Shown here: positions 29,623 through 40,878 of the stretch, piece by piece
How the letters are laid out: each line of letters begins with the position of its first letter
Position numbering within the stretch: the first letter of the stretch is position 1
DNA from: Xestospongia muta
Lineage: Eukaryota > Porifera > Demospongiae > Haplosclerida > Petrosiidae
NCBI GenBank assembly: GCA_963693285.1
Contig: OY848928.1
Location: 4,927,827-4,991,826 of the forward strand
DNA length: 64,000 nucleotides
Direction: 5' to 3'
Made by a program: the position numbers and the translations under genes
Notes under the pieces: generated by a model
Database searches by the model: none
What the model was told of the DNA's origin: nothing
Seen by the model: the letters and a program-made list of their open reading frames with translations, nothing else

Positions 29623-32600
29623 ATGATGCTAAGGAATATGGCTACTTTGACAGCCATCACTGGAGTTGTTTTGCTCTTACTGGCTATTACTGAGAGTACT
29701 CTACAAGAGAAGTGTATTACAGTTATCAGTACAGATGGAACTAACACACCTGACTGTTTCAATCAAGGAGTTACACATCCTGGATGTAATACTCTCAAGT
29801 ATCTTTTAGAGTCTAAAGATTGGCTGAGTAAGTTAACTCAAAAATGTACAATATTAGTTAAAAATAACCAGCAGTTAATAAATGAAGGTATACAAGGTGT
29901 GTTCATTAATACAAGTCTTGTAATTTTAAACATTACTGGAGTTAATAATCCGATCATCAACTGCAGTAATTCTTCAGGTGTTAGTTTCACAAATAGTTCA
30001 CAAACAGTGTCTATTATATGGGAGAGTATTGACTTTCAAGGATGTGGTGTTAATGACAGTGGCAGTTTAAAGTTTAGAGAACTCAAAGCAATCAATATTG
30101 TGAACAGCAAGTTTTCTGAGTCTGAAGGAATAATGGTTCAATCTGTAGCTAGTGTGACTATCACTGGATGCCATTTTGTGTCTTCTTATGTACCAGTTAT
30201 TGATATAGATCTGAGCATACTAGTTGAAGATTTCACTGGATTAGTGTTTAATAATACTATTAAAGAAATATCCAGTTTCCATGACAATGTTATAAATGTT
30301 AACATTGCCCCTGAATATAAGTATGTATTTCACATGACATTTGACACAAACATTTTCTATTCAATCAACTACATTTATGAAAGCATAATAGCATTTTCAA
30401 GTCACTCTTATCAAATCAAAGAAATCAATCTGATTATTAATGGATCCTGTTTTGAACTAAATGTGGCTCCCAGACAGATATCTATAAACATAACAAATTC
30501 TTCCAGTACAAAAGTGAGAGTATTAGTCAATGATGCCCAATTTATTACTAATTATGTAATGATATATAGAGTATTACCTCAAAACACACAAGAACAAACT
30601 GGTTTGATTGTTATATACATAACGGGTACAGGAAACAAATACAATACTTTCCAATACAGTCATAACACATTCCGAGGTAACCAAAAAGGATTAATTATGA
30701 ACGTTATAGACTATACTGGTAGTTACCACACTATGTCATACACAAAGATACTAGAAAATGTTGCAAAAACAAAACATATAAAATTTGAAGGGAGCAAGGA
30801 ACAAAAGATTATCGTGAGAATGCAATCGATAAGCTTGTCTCAGAATTTTGTTGAGTATGATATACTATACATTAATGATATCATAGGTGTCTTCTATATA
30901 TCGAATGCATCTGTTGTAATGATTGATAGTGACTTCTCTTTAAACTTTGGATCAGCTTTAACTTTATTACAATCAACAATTGATTTTCAAGGAAATATCT
31001 CATTTCAACAAAATACAGGAATCCAAGGAGGAGCATTACACATTAATTATAACAGCTCAATTGTGACAACTAAACTAGCATATATTAACATCACAAATAA
31101 CACTGCTCAGTATGGAGGTGCTATTTATATTGGAAACAATAATGATCCTTGTATATTGGACAACAAGAGGAATATCACAATTTCTTTTATTGGAAATGAT
31201 GCAACAACATTAGGTCCTTCAATATACTCAGTGGCTCCACATTGTCATTGTAATTACTCCACTGATCACATCTACTTTGATCAAGAACCTCATATTGTAT
31301 CTTCTCCAACTAATATATCAATACATCAGAATAAGATAAGTGTCTTTCCTGGAGAAAGCATAGCCTTTAATGTAACCTCTACTGACTGTTCAGGTGTAAA
31401 GTCATCTTGTCTAGCTTATATCTCATTGACTTGCAAAGATGCCGTTGATTGTCCATATCTCAATTTTAAGATGACTAAATCATCAGTATTCTTTATTACA
31501 ACCGGACGTATAAATACTGATATTAGTTTCCACACAGCGTCTTCTCCCACTTCAAGAAAGTTTGACCAACTTGTACTAAAATTGATGTGTATAGATGGAC
31601 CACAAGTAACAAGTGGACAAGTTGAGTTAAACGTTGCTAATTGTCCACAGGGACTGTCTTACAGTTCAAAGACAAAGCAGTGTCAATGTAATCAAGTAAC
31701 AGATGACAGCAATTTTGTCTGCAATGATGATGAAGGGAAGGCATGTATACGTAAAGGTTATTGGTATGGAACAATAGCAAATGAAGGTATCTACATAACT
31801 GCTCAATGTCCTAGCTCTCAATGCAATATTGATATTAATGATCCTTGTCCTAATGCAGTCCTTAATGGTGCAGAAAAAAAGGATTTTGTTTTGCTAAGTA
31901 AAGTAGGACATGATCAGTGTATCAATGGGCATACAGGTATTATGTGTATCGAATGTAAACCCAATATGTCTGTTACCTTAAGTAATATTATATGTATTCC
32001 AAGTGATCAATGTCACCCCTCACATCCCTACATCCTACTTATAATAATGAGCAGTTGGCCATTACTAGTTGGTATTATTATCATGGTCGTTGTGCAGTTT
32101 AAAGAAAAATGCCTGTCAAGTTATCTCTATGGCCCACTCTTCTTCCTAGCAGTTGCAGGTCAAATTCCATTGAACCTATATCCAAAACTATCCAATGTTT
32201 TAACTTTCTTTGTATCTACAATGCTCCTGGGAATACGAATACTTGGAACAGTTCCTCTGTGCTTTTTCCAAATTGGTCCAGTGTGGACATATGTTGTCCA
32301 TTACATTGCACCTACTGTAATAACTATTGTACTTGTTATAACATACTGTTTAGCACGCTCCTGTCCTCGAATTTTCTCAAGAATCCAAAGATCACCAGTT
32401 CAAGCAATGTGTCTCCTAATTCTACTCTCCTTCTGGTCTTCATCACAAGCTTCTGTTGCTCTAATTACTCCAATTTCACTTCCTCACACTAGTCTAAGAG
32501 TAGCTGTACAACCTAACCTACCATATCTTCATGGAGAACATATACCATTGTGGCTACTGGGAGTATCAGTTTTAATAGCTCTTGCTATTGTTTCCATTTT

Positions 32601-33180
32601 ATTGGTTGTGTCACCTCTTCTTTCTCGAAAAATTAACCTTAATAAAATAAAGCCATTCTTAGATGAATTTCAGTCTTGTTACCATGACAACTATCGTTGG
32701 TATGCTGGTGTGTATTTCTGTGCATGGTCGGTGATCGAAATCATTGTGACAGTTTCAAGTGATTTCATCATTGTACAAACAATTCTTGCTGTTCTGCTTA
32801 TTGGTCAGTTTCTTCTTCAACCTTACAAAAGTAAATGGCTGAACACAATGGATGGATTGTTCCTACTTGATTTGGTTCTCTTAATACCATTATCTCAACA
32901 TCAAGCGACGCATACAACATTTGAGACAGTATTAATGTACATATTGATACTAGGTCCTCTGATATGGATGGTTGGTGGAGTACTAGTTGTTATAGCGAAC
33001 AAAATGGGAATTCAAAGAGCTAAGATGTGCTGTAGGAGAAGACGAGGCTCACATCAATCTTTTATCGAAAGCATCCAACAAGAAAATGTAACTCATACCA
33101 GCATAAAATTTTATAAGCCTGATGAACGAGAACCACTGCTTGGAATTATTCAAGATATAGAAAACAAATCTTATTATTAA
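29623..33180 (+). CDS. Subfamily B beta-helix/multipass membrane protein B3 (1185 aa)
   Basis: ATG at 29623 or 29638; the signal peptide starts at the latter. The first 190 residues are almost identical to B1 and B2, then several ectodomain patches diverge strongly (SILVEDFTGLVF, GSCFELNVAPRQ, YRVLPQNT, HIKFEGSKEQKI, FVEYDILYINDI). The sequence returns to near-identity for GGALHI and YGGAIYIG and diverges again in the stalk and multipass core while keeping NKIKPFLDEFQSCYHDNYRW. The tail ends DEREPLLGIIQDIENKSYY. It appears to be the source of the 5' half of the chimera and the most independent B copy. AATAAA at 33278. Confidence 0.87.
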   Translation: MMLRNMATLTAITGVVLLLLAITESTLQEKCITVISTDGTNTPDCFNQGVTHPGCNTLKYLLESKDWLSKLTQKCTILVKNNQQLINEGIQGVFINTSLVILNITGVNNPIINCSNSSGVSFTNSSQTVSIIWESIDFQGCGVNDSGSLKFRELKAINIVNSKFSESEGIMVQSVASVTITGCHFVSSYVPVIDIDLSILVEDFTGLVFNNTIKEISSFHDNVINVNIAPEYKYVFHMTFDTNIFYSINYIYESIIAFSSHSYQIKEINLIINGSCFELNVAPRQISINITNSSSTKVRVLVNDAQFITNYVMIYRVLPQNTQEQTGLIVIYITGTGNKYNTFQYSHNTFRGNQKGLIMNVIDYTGSYHTMSYTKILENVAKTKHIKFEGSKEQKIIVRMQSISLSQNFVEYDILYINDIIGVFYISNASVVMIDSDFSLNFGSALTLLQSTIDFQGNISFQQNTGIQGGALHINYNSSIVTTKLAYINITNNTAQYGGAIYIGNNNDPCILDNKRNITISFIGNDATTLGPSIYSVAPHCHCNYSTDHIYFDQEPHIVSSPTNISIHQNKISVFPGESIAFNVTSTDCSGVKSSCLAYISLTCKDAVDCPYLNFKMTKSSVFFITTGRINTDISFHTASSPTSRKFDQLVLKLMCIDGPQVTSGQVELNVANCPQGLSYSSKTKQCQCNQVTDDSNFVCNDDEGKACIRKGYWYGTIANEGIYITAQCPSSQCNIDINDPCPNAVLNGAEKKDFVLLSKVGHDQCINGHTGIMCIECKPNMSVTLSNIICIPSDQCHPSHPYILLIIMSSWPLLVGIIIMVVVQFKEKCLSSYLYGPLFFLAVAGQIPLNLYPKLSNVLTFFVSTMLLGIRILGTVPLCFFQIGPVWTYVVHYIAPTVITIVLVITYCLARSCPRIFSRIQRSPVQAMCLLILLSFWSSSQASVALITPISLPHTSLRVAVQPNLPYLHGEHIPLWLLGVSVLIALAIVSILLVVSPLLSRKINLNKIKPFLDEFQSCYHDNYRWYAGVYFCAWSVIEIIVTVSSDFIIVQTILAVLLIGQFLLQPYKSKWLNTMDGLFLLDLVLLIPLSQHQATHTTFETVLMYILILGPLIWMVGGVLVVIANKMGIQRAKMCCRRRRGSHQSFIESIQQENVTHTSIKFYKPDEREPLLGIIQDIENKSYY

Positions 33181-33407
33181 CTTGTATGACTGTATAATTT
33201 GTATGCGCATATTATTAGACTTACTATTGTGTGTTTGTTTTACCCTTAATTGTGCTTTGAAACTCAATGTAATCTCTAATAAAATTATGGTTACTAAATT
33301 ATATACACACTGGCACATTTTAATCATAATTTAAATTTCTAGTTGAGGTCATATGTTGCACTGTCTACACATGATCAGCATATATACTATATTATATTAT
33401 ATTATAG

Positions 33408-33463
<56 letters not shown>

Positions 33464-33539
33464 CTTTAAATAAACAAATTTCATTAAAAAAATAAAAATT
33501 GCATAATTTCAACATAAGGTTAATTTTTTACAAACCCCA
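33181..33539. other. Convergent intergenic region with (TA)n
   Basis: Holds the B3 3' UTR with AATAAA at 33278-33283 and a (TA)n microsatellite at about 33413-33461. The next gene ends here from the opposite strand. Nothing else was seen. Confidence 0.6.
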
Positions 33540-35524
33540 TTATTGACTATTATAACGATCAATAGTAACATGAGGACGACCCGCGGGGTTATTAGATATA
33601 CCAATGTTAATTCCTTTGGTATAAAAAGATCGCTCAAGTGTGGCAAGGGGAGAAAAGATTTTCTTATCAGTGAATATATCTCCTTGTTTAATGTTTTGTT
33701 TAGTGAGACCAAAACAAAGATTAGGAGTTGTAGGAAGAAACACAGACTCTCCAATAGGTATGGTATCTTTTATAAAAAGAAAAAGACGATCACATTTGTA
33801 CAGCTCAAATTTGGGATTTGTCCCTGTCCAAGTAGAAGGAAGTCGGTTAGTTATTGTGATGCCATTTGAAGGCAAAGCTCCAGATTGAGGTACATCTGAG
33901 GAAAGTAATAAACCCCATTATATAATGTCACTAGTTATGCTATTTATTTATAACTGTTATAAGAAAGCCAGTCAGGTGTGTAACACTTGAGCTATAAGTC
34001 AAGACTTACCTTCAGTCAAGGACAATTGTCCTCCATCTTCTTTTAAAGTCCATGATGACCCAGCACTTGCAGGAATTGGCCCAACAGATACAATAGTACC
34101 ATCTAAATGATAACTAAATCCAATAGATGAAGCGTCAGGGACACTAGTCTTCACTTCTCGGTCTTTGAACACAAGCCATGCCACATACGAACTGGAAGGC
34201 CAGTCATCACACCCAAACAACACTGCTTCAAACTTTTTAGTAGATTCGTTATTAAAAGCAATATGAAAATCTGAAGACTCTGCCATCTTGAAGAAAATAG
34301 CTCAAGCAACAAATAAAGAAATCCTACAATTGACTTTGTTTACAGATTCTATAGTATAAGAATCATGACAAGTATCTTGGAATGTGTCCCAGTGCAATTG
34401 CTTCAATAGTGTAAACAAGTGTTATAACATCTATAGCCATATATGGTAAAAATAAGGAACATCCTTCCTCTGTTATGGACCATTCAACCTATCAAGCAAC
34501 CTTAAAAGTGTTTGAATACAAGTTCATCTGTTAACAGTGCAATAATTGCAATAATTGCAATTATTGCAATAATTACAATAATCCCATAAGACAACCACAA
34601 CAATGTATATTGCATTACTGATTTAAATGTATCACTATTACATGTATTATAAGACTTACCAAGTTTTGTTCTAATTTGTGTTTCAGAGAGACAAGCTCGT
34701 GGATCTTCTTCTCATTTTGTCTGTTTAATTCCTACACAAATAATATTACTGTCATAATTAACCATGTCCCATTAAGTATGGTCACAGTGAGTAGCCTAAT
34801 GAGAATATAACAAAAAGTATTTTATGACCCTATATACTAAATTAAGATAACTCTTATTTCCACATGGTAAATTCTATCATTGTAGTAAATTTAGCACCAC
34901 AGAAAATGTGACTATTGAATATCAAACAAATCAAGGGCAGCTAAGCAATTACATGATCAAGATAGTGCATAATTATCCATAGTATAAGGTCAAAGAATAG
35001 TCTGGTGTGGTCAGTCCTTTCTTTAAATGAAACAGGAGCCCTCACACTTCATTTAAAGGAGGGGCTGACTACACAAGGCTAGTCGAAGAATAAATATAGA
35101 CTTACTCTTCTCATGCGTAGCTCTTCAATAATCTAATTAAAGGAAAATAAGTCATTTAATGAGAGACACTTCAAGCCATTGAGAGCTTACCTCTAAAAAT
35201 TTATTCCTGTATTTCATCATGTTTGTATCAGAGAAGGTAAGTAGAGAGTTCTGTTCACTGCCAGTACTCTTTGGTGATCCATTGGACTTGAAGGAGTAAG
35301 AACTCACTGTTTCAATGACAGTAGTACTATTGATATCATCAGTCTGTGAAGTAATTCCTGGAGCATTAGTGCAGGTCTCCAGTGGATGATCAAAGTGGCT
35401 AAAAGTACAATAATTTTAATATTAAAAATAGTTGTATTTATTACAAATTTTTTTGTCATTACCTTACGCTATTTGAATCATTTTCTTCAGTAGATTCTAC
35501 TTCAGTGCTTACTTCTTCAGCCAT
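33540..35524 (-). CDS. Unrecognised coiled-coil protein, six exons (333 aa)
   Basis: Exons on the minus strand: 35524-35463, 35398-35191, 35132-35106, 34731-34660, 34286-34010, 33895-33540; all borders are GT..AG and phases join into 333 codons. The product begins MAEEVSTEVESTEEND (acidic), has a serine/threonine-rich stretch, then a probable coiled coil at about 80-123 (YRNKFLEIIEELRMRRELNR...KHKLEQNL), then about 210 residues, probably beta-rich, with FGCDDWPSSSYVAWLVF and CDRLFLFIKDTIPIG. I do not recognise this last domain. If the terminal two exons were transcribed alone, an ATG at 34286 would also work. It is divergent from ZC2HC1A across 158 bp that contain an X-box, which hints at a ciliary role. 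Confidence 0.65.
34437..34446. promoter_or_regulatory. Isolated CArG-type palindrome in intron
   Basis: CCATATATGG, identical to the element before B3 and the chimera, lies in intron 4 of the coiled-coil gene. It is probably chance in AT-rich DNA. Confidence 0.2.
34999..35080. repeat. Imperfect inverted repeat with arms of about 33 nt
   Basis: Left arm 34999-35031 and right arm 35048-35080 are near reverse complements, sharing TTTAAATGAA next to the loop and GTCAG in the middle, with a 16-nt loop. It lies in intron 3 of the coiled-coil gene. It could be a small MITE-like element or a stable RNA hairpin. Confidence 0.5.
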
Positions 35525-35682
35525 TCGCTAGACATAAGTTACCACGTGGCCAGCTGCACAGGTTTGGCGCCAAATTATCATACTATTCGTGGTTAACTAA
35601 GTTGATTGGTTGTTACTATGGTAACTAAGTATGTAAACAAACCTGTTTTATTCTAAATAAAGCTCTAAATGATCAGAAGAGG
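35525..35682. promoter_or_regulatory. Bidirectional promoter with X-box
   Basis: Only 158 bp separate the two start codons. It contains an inverted CCAAT (ATTGG at 35604-35608) and GTTACTATGGTAAC at 35612-35625. The latter fits the RFX X-box consensus of two RGYAAC half sites in inverted orientation around a 2-nt gap. RFX sites usually mark ciliary genes. Confidence 0.55.
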
Positions 35683-37693
35683 ATGAGTTGTAAGTACAAA
35701 TTAATAATGATGACATGATTCTGTTACAATCGTATGTTTTAGCTCAAGGAGAACAAATGAATTTCCAATCCTGTTCATTGTGTGGTAGAACATTCAATCC
35801 TGATTCACTGGTTAGTACATTAACAATACACAGTATGCTATTTTATTATGTACTTGTTTAGGCCAGACATGAACGTGTGTGTGCTAAGAGCTCTCAGCAA
35901 CGTCTCAGGAAACCCTTCGACTCCAGCAAGCAGCGGTTATTAGGTACCGAGTTTGAACAATATAATAAGAAATGTAAACAATCATCAACTCCGCAATCCA
36001 ATCCTCGTCAGAAGACATTGTCATGGCGACAGAAACATGAGGAATTTATTCAATCCATTCGTGCTGCCAAACAAATCAGTGATGCTATCAAAAGTGGTAT
36101 GTCCCTGGTAATTAGACAGTATTGCTATAGAATAAAGTACCATCCATAAAGAAGACAACTTTAAGTATATTATTTCTAATGTCTGCTATAAAGAGTTTCT
36201 ACTATAACAGACCTATGTACTTGTTCCTAAGATGATCAGTTAACAATATAACTTGTGTTCTACAAATACATACACATTGTTGTCTATTGCAGGTGCTCCT
36301 TTGCCTCCAGCAGTGCCTTCAGCTCCTAATCCCGACTACATGCAATGTCCTTATTGCCAGCGTCATTTTGAGCCCAATACAGCTGAGCGTCACATTCCAT
36401 TCTGCAAACAACAGGCCAGCAGAATTGCCAGAAAACCTTCTAGCAACTCAAAGGCTTCAGAGAGCCTCAATAAAAGAGTTAATGTGTGTTAAAAATAAAT
36501 TGATAACTAAATTTTATTGTTTTTCTTTCAGTATAAACCTCCTCCTATAAAGAAGAAATTGACCCCTAGTCAAAGAAGTGATGGAGACAGCGGTATTTCA
36601 TCTTCTGCCACAAGACCAGCTGGATCCTCAGTTGTGAAGCAGAACAGTAACTTTAGTAATACTTATAGTTTAACAGATCCTCACTATACTAGTAAAACAC
36701 CTACCTCTCAAATATCAAGACCACTAGCCAGTAAGAGTAACACTGTCGTTAAGAAGCAACAAGTTAGTACAAAAGTTGAAGAGGATTCTCCTACTGATTA
36801 TATTAATCAATCAACTATTACTAAAAGTTCAGGTGGAAGAAAGCAACAATTGAAGACAACTTCTTTCAGTCGTGTTAAGAGAACAAGTCACCACTCTCCT
36901 TCTAGTCTGACAGAAGACACAATAACAGAAACTAACGGGACCTTTAATGTACCACTACACTATCAACCAAAGGCTACAAAGATAGAATCATCTAGTAGAC
37001 AGATGACATCAGCATCTCGACGTTTGTTTGCAGCTTTAGAATATTCTGATAATTCCTCTGATGAGAATAGTGGACATGTTGGCACTAATGGACATAGTAA
37101 CGGGAGAAGAGTGGACAGACATCGCTCTCAGTTGAATAAAGTTGCTGTTTATAAGGAGCCAGCAGCCAAACAATACATTGAGACAGATCCCAGGTAAGAA
37201 CTCAATTTCAAAATAAAGTGCCATTAAAATAGTTATTGATTAAAATATAAAGTTATTCGTTTTAACTAGTAGATGAGGTTGTCTAGTAGAAAAGGCCACT
37301 CATCAAAGATTTAAAACTATGTAGAGATTATTAATAAAATATTTTCTTATCATTTGTAGTGCTATCTTGGACTTTGACAATATCCACTTACAACCCCAAT
37401 CAACTCAACGTTCTACAACACACACAACTGTTCCTCTTGGTGGTATGGTAATGGCTATCCCCAACAATCATTTCTCGCAACAAGATTACTTAAAGTATTC
37501 AACTGAACAGAAGACATCAGTGGAATCCTTACCACGTACTAATAGTGGAATATCCAGCTCCAGTAGCAGTAGTCAGAGTGTCCATCTAAATGAATTTGGG
37601 ATGCCTATGTCAAAGTTTTGTTATGAATGTGGTACAAAGTTTCCTGTACCACAAGCAAAGTACTGCTGTGAGTGTGGCACAAAAAGAATCTAG
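35683..37693 (+). CDS. ZC2HC1A: Zinc finger C2HC domain-containing protein 1 (ZC2HC1A/FAM164-type), six exons (496 aa)
   Basis: Exons 35683-35689, 35743-35810, 35862-36096, 36293-36477, 36532-37193, 37360-37693, phases consistent, first coding exon only 7 nt. Two C2HC fingers: CSLCGRTFNPDSLARHERVC (about 13-32) and CPYCQRHFEPNTAERHIPFC, separated by the family block RKPFDSSKQR and WRQKHEEFIQSIRAAK. A long serine/threonine-rich low-complexity middle follows, introduced by the conserved YKPPPIKKK. The extreme C terminus KFCYECGTKFP...CCECGTKRI is a third paired-cysteine module that is also typical of vertebrate ZC2HC1A. Biochemical function is poorly known; zinc binding is expected. The middle is longer than in vertebrate members. 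Confidence 0.9.
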
Positions 37694-38369
37694 TAGTAAA
37701 GAGAAGTGTTGTTTTAAAATGTTTAAGATTATTTATGTTAACGGTGATTGTAAGATGTAAAATTAATATATTAATTAAGGCAAATATTATTAATTAAGTT
37801 CATTCACTTTGTGGAAGGAGTTTATTAAAATAATTATGTTTAAAACTACAACATCTCTCTCCAATGAACCAATGGAAAGCAAATGAAAACATGTGGTTAC
37901 ATCATGTTGCCATTCTACATCAATTCAATCTCAAGATTGCTACATATCATCAGAGACTGTTTTAATCTAGTCAAGCTCACAATGATTAGTTTGTTATTCA
38001 TAAAACCATCAGTGAGCTTTATGACGAATTGATCCTGTAAGTGCTAAAAGATTTGTCAACAACTATCATACAAGCTATCCATCAAGGAGGCACTCAATAT
38101 TCAATATATATTTTCCTGAGCGTCTGTTCAATTCATTTTTCAGTAAAAAGGAATCAACTTGAATGTGAGTGTACAAACAACAAAAATAAAGATTTTTAAA
38201 TGAACAAAGCTTGGTGGATGTGTTCTTTTGTAATCAAAGTTTGTGTCCTGAATTGAATTAGAATTGTGATGTGTGAAAGACTGAGTTGTAACTTGATACT
38301 CGATCATAAAGGGTCTTCTAATTGTATGACAGACTGTGTGTGTGTATACATGTGAAGAGGAGTGACTGA
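37694..38369. other. Convergent intergenic region
   Basis: 3' flanks of ZC2HC1A and of the RS-rich gene. AATAAA occurs near 38185 and a (GT)n run near 38336-38345. No gene is supported. Confidence 0.5.
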
Positions 38370-39627
38370 CTAGATATCACAACGGAAATAGTAACTCACA
38401 TCAAAGTCTTCAGACCCAGGAGTGAATACATCAACAAGAGGAGTGACCATTTCTACTTTACTTACAACAGATCTAGACACAATTATAAAGATAAAGTATT
38501 TGTGCCTCTTAATAAAGGACCCACTTTGTTTTATAATCGTCATCTGCTTCATTTTCAGGTGGAGGAGTTTCTTCTTTCTCTTCAGATTGCAACTTATCAA
38601 ACATATCATGACCCCATTTAGATGGAGTGGAATCAATACGTCGTCTGCTTCGTGAGATCTTTCCCTCTAATCTATCGTCATGCTGTTAACAATAAATAAA
38701 AAACTTAATCAATTAGAACAGGATTTATACAGTGCAATACATCTATTCTTCAGACTAAAAGATGTTCTGCTATAAATGGTATGCCCCCTATTAATTAGGA
38801 TAATTAAATAGGAGGTGTCTTTATAACTGAGGGTTTCACACTATTAAATCTATGTACAATAGTAGCTTACTGCAAAATAACGTTCAGCTTTGGGGACATC
38901 AGTCGGATTTAATATAATAGGTTTGATCTTTTCTTTTTTCTCTTCAGCACTATGTCCTTTGGAATTCCTACGATATCTGTCTCCCTTTCTCTCTCTCTCA
39001 AATCTTCCACTCCTTCCAGTATCCTCTTCCTCACTATTGTCATCTCCATTGTTATGAGATTGGAGGTCGGTACGTTCTTGTCTTTCTTGTCTGTCTCGTG
39101 GCTGTTCTTTTGTTCGTACATTCTCTCGATCTCTTCCATCTCTTCTGTCAGAGTCTGACCATCGTCTGTCCCAACGTCTGGGACCACCTTTTGCTCTGTT
39201 AAAAGAAAAGTTGTCTTGTCTTGTATCAGTTCGTTCTTGCCTAGAGAGTTCAATAAGAAATAGATGTAATGGATGACAATTGTGGAATTTGCAAAATTCT
39301 AAGACTCTGGCAATTTTGACATGTACTTGTAAATTAATTGTAAGATTACATAACTAATCAGATTGCTATTCACTAAAACTAAGCTCTCTAGAAATAGTAA
39401 AACATGCCGGCACAATGCTTTGTAACTATTTTCTCACAAGTAGCTAAGAATCTAATCGTTTCGTCAAATGTGTTCGAAACAAAGTGGGGCTAAAAGTTAA
39501 TGAGGGGTGTGGTTGGTGCAATGGTTACATTTGAGCATTATACATACCTCAGTCTCCAATTTTCTCGCGTAGAACTACTTCTGTTTCTCGATTTAGGGCT
39601 TCTCGATCTCGATCGGCGATGAGACAT
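38370..39627 (-). CDS. RS-rich THRAP3/BCLAF1-like nuclear protein (about 236 aa)
   Basis: Exons 39627-39548, 39240-38871, 38682-38525, 38472-38370. The N terminus is an SR stretch (MSHRRSRSRSPKSRNRSSS), then a long R/D/E-rich region. The C-terminal block AERYFAHDDRLEGKISRS followed by PSKWGHDMFDKLQSEE resembles, from memory, the conserved C-terminal motif of THRAP3, BCLAF1 and BCLAF3 (YFxHDDR, then PKWxHDKF), which are spliceosome- and mRNP-associated proteins; CASC3/Barentsz has a related W-x-HD-x-F motif. It is far shorter than vertebrate THRAP3. The last exon is uncertain: a 52-nt intron before it is assumed, and a GTGAGT after DFD could lead to another exon. It is divergent from the Vac8-like gene. 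Confidence 0.6.
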
Positions 39628-39741
39628 AACAAATAAGAGAACTACTATAGTATTAGCACACGTGCAAAGGAAAGGTTGTGCTAAGGGGTGTGGTCTGTTG
39701 AAATTTAACCCTTCAACATTAATCGGCTCAGTCCTTTGGAG
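39628..39741. promoter_or_regulatory. Bidirectional promoter of the RS-rich and Vac8-like genes
   Basis: The start codons of the two divergent genes are 114 bp apart, so both must be driven from this short interval. No clear TATA box or X-box was seen. Confidence 0.5.
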
Positions 39742-40839
39742 ATGGGTGCTTGTTGCTGTGGTATGCAGTCTAGTCGAGCTCACATAGTGAGCTCTGGCAC
39801 GACTACTGAGCCACTTTTGAAAGAGACAGAGAGAGAGGCAGTCACTGCTATTCTAAAATTTCTAGATTCAGGTAAATCTCATATAACACATCAGTATGAT
39901 AGGCAGATAGAGATAGACATTGAATTCAAGACAAGTTGACTCTGTAGTTAAGTATTGATCTAATAATATTAGTAGTATGGGTATTGATTTCCAGTGATAT
40001 ATAATGTGTAATACACAACATTTTTATTTTGTTAGAATCGCCCACTAATGTTCGTAGACTTAGTACAGATCGACTGCAGTCCCTCCAGACATTAGCATTC
40101 TCTGACAACATTGAACTCCAGAAGTCAGCTGCACTCTGCTTCTCGGAGATCAGTGAAACATGTAAGTACATGTATATCATGCAAAGGTCAAGAGATAGTC
40201 CTAACTATATTATGCCTGTATGAATGACTAGAAGATGACTTGCTTGTTCCTTAATAGTGTCTCTGCTTTAAATTTTAGACATTACAATAACTTCAATGGA
40301 TATTGATGATAGATTTTATTCTAAAGAGTGTATATGATTAACTAGTATTTCTTACAATTAGACAAATTTTACAGTATGTATTATATTCTAAAGATAACCA
40401 TAATCTATCATTGTTGTTTTTAACTAAGTAATAACAACAATTATGAGTGATAATATACATGTTATATTACTACGTATAGATAATATATATGTTATATTAG
40501 TACATATATATAATATATATTAGTACATGTATATATTATATATGTTGTATTAGTACATGTACATAATTTTTATTAGAATGTATTGTGAATGTGCTATTGG
40601 TAAATTGAGACATTATTGAAGACAAATGTTATTAAATGGCACATTTTATTTTCTTTTAATTTAAGTCATTCTTAAAATTATTTATATCATTATTACTAGT
40701 AGTATTATTAGTTGCAGTACATGTTTGTTGCTTGTGTCAACTTTGTGGAATTGATGTGTTACTATACTAATTGTCATTGACCCACAATAATGTAGTAGTT
40801 TTCATGTCATAATTTCCTAGAATTGCACACACACACACA

Positions 40840-40878
<39 letters not shown>

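Noticed and set aside
1..33180. Pmp-like genes as bacterial symbiont contamination
   Set aside because: The genes have UTR introns with GT..AG ends, eukaryotic polyadenylation hexamers and multipass cores, and lie on one contig with intron-rich animal genes.
33543..33888. Plus-strand ORFs of 108 and 82 codons over 33543-33888
   Set aside because: They are shadows of the last exon of the minus-strand coiled-coil gene, whose splice phases join into one long frame.
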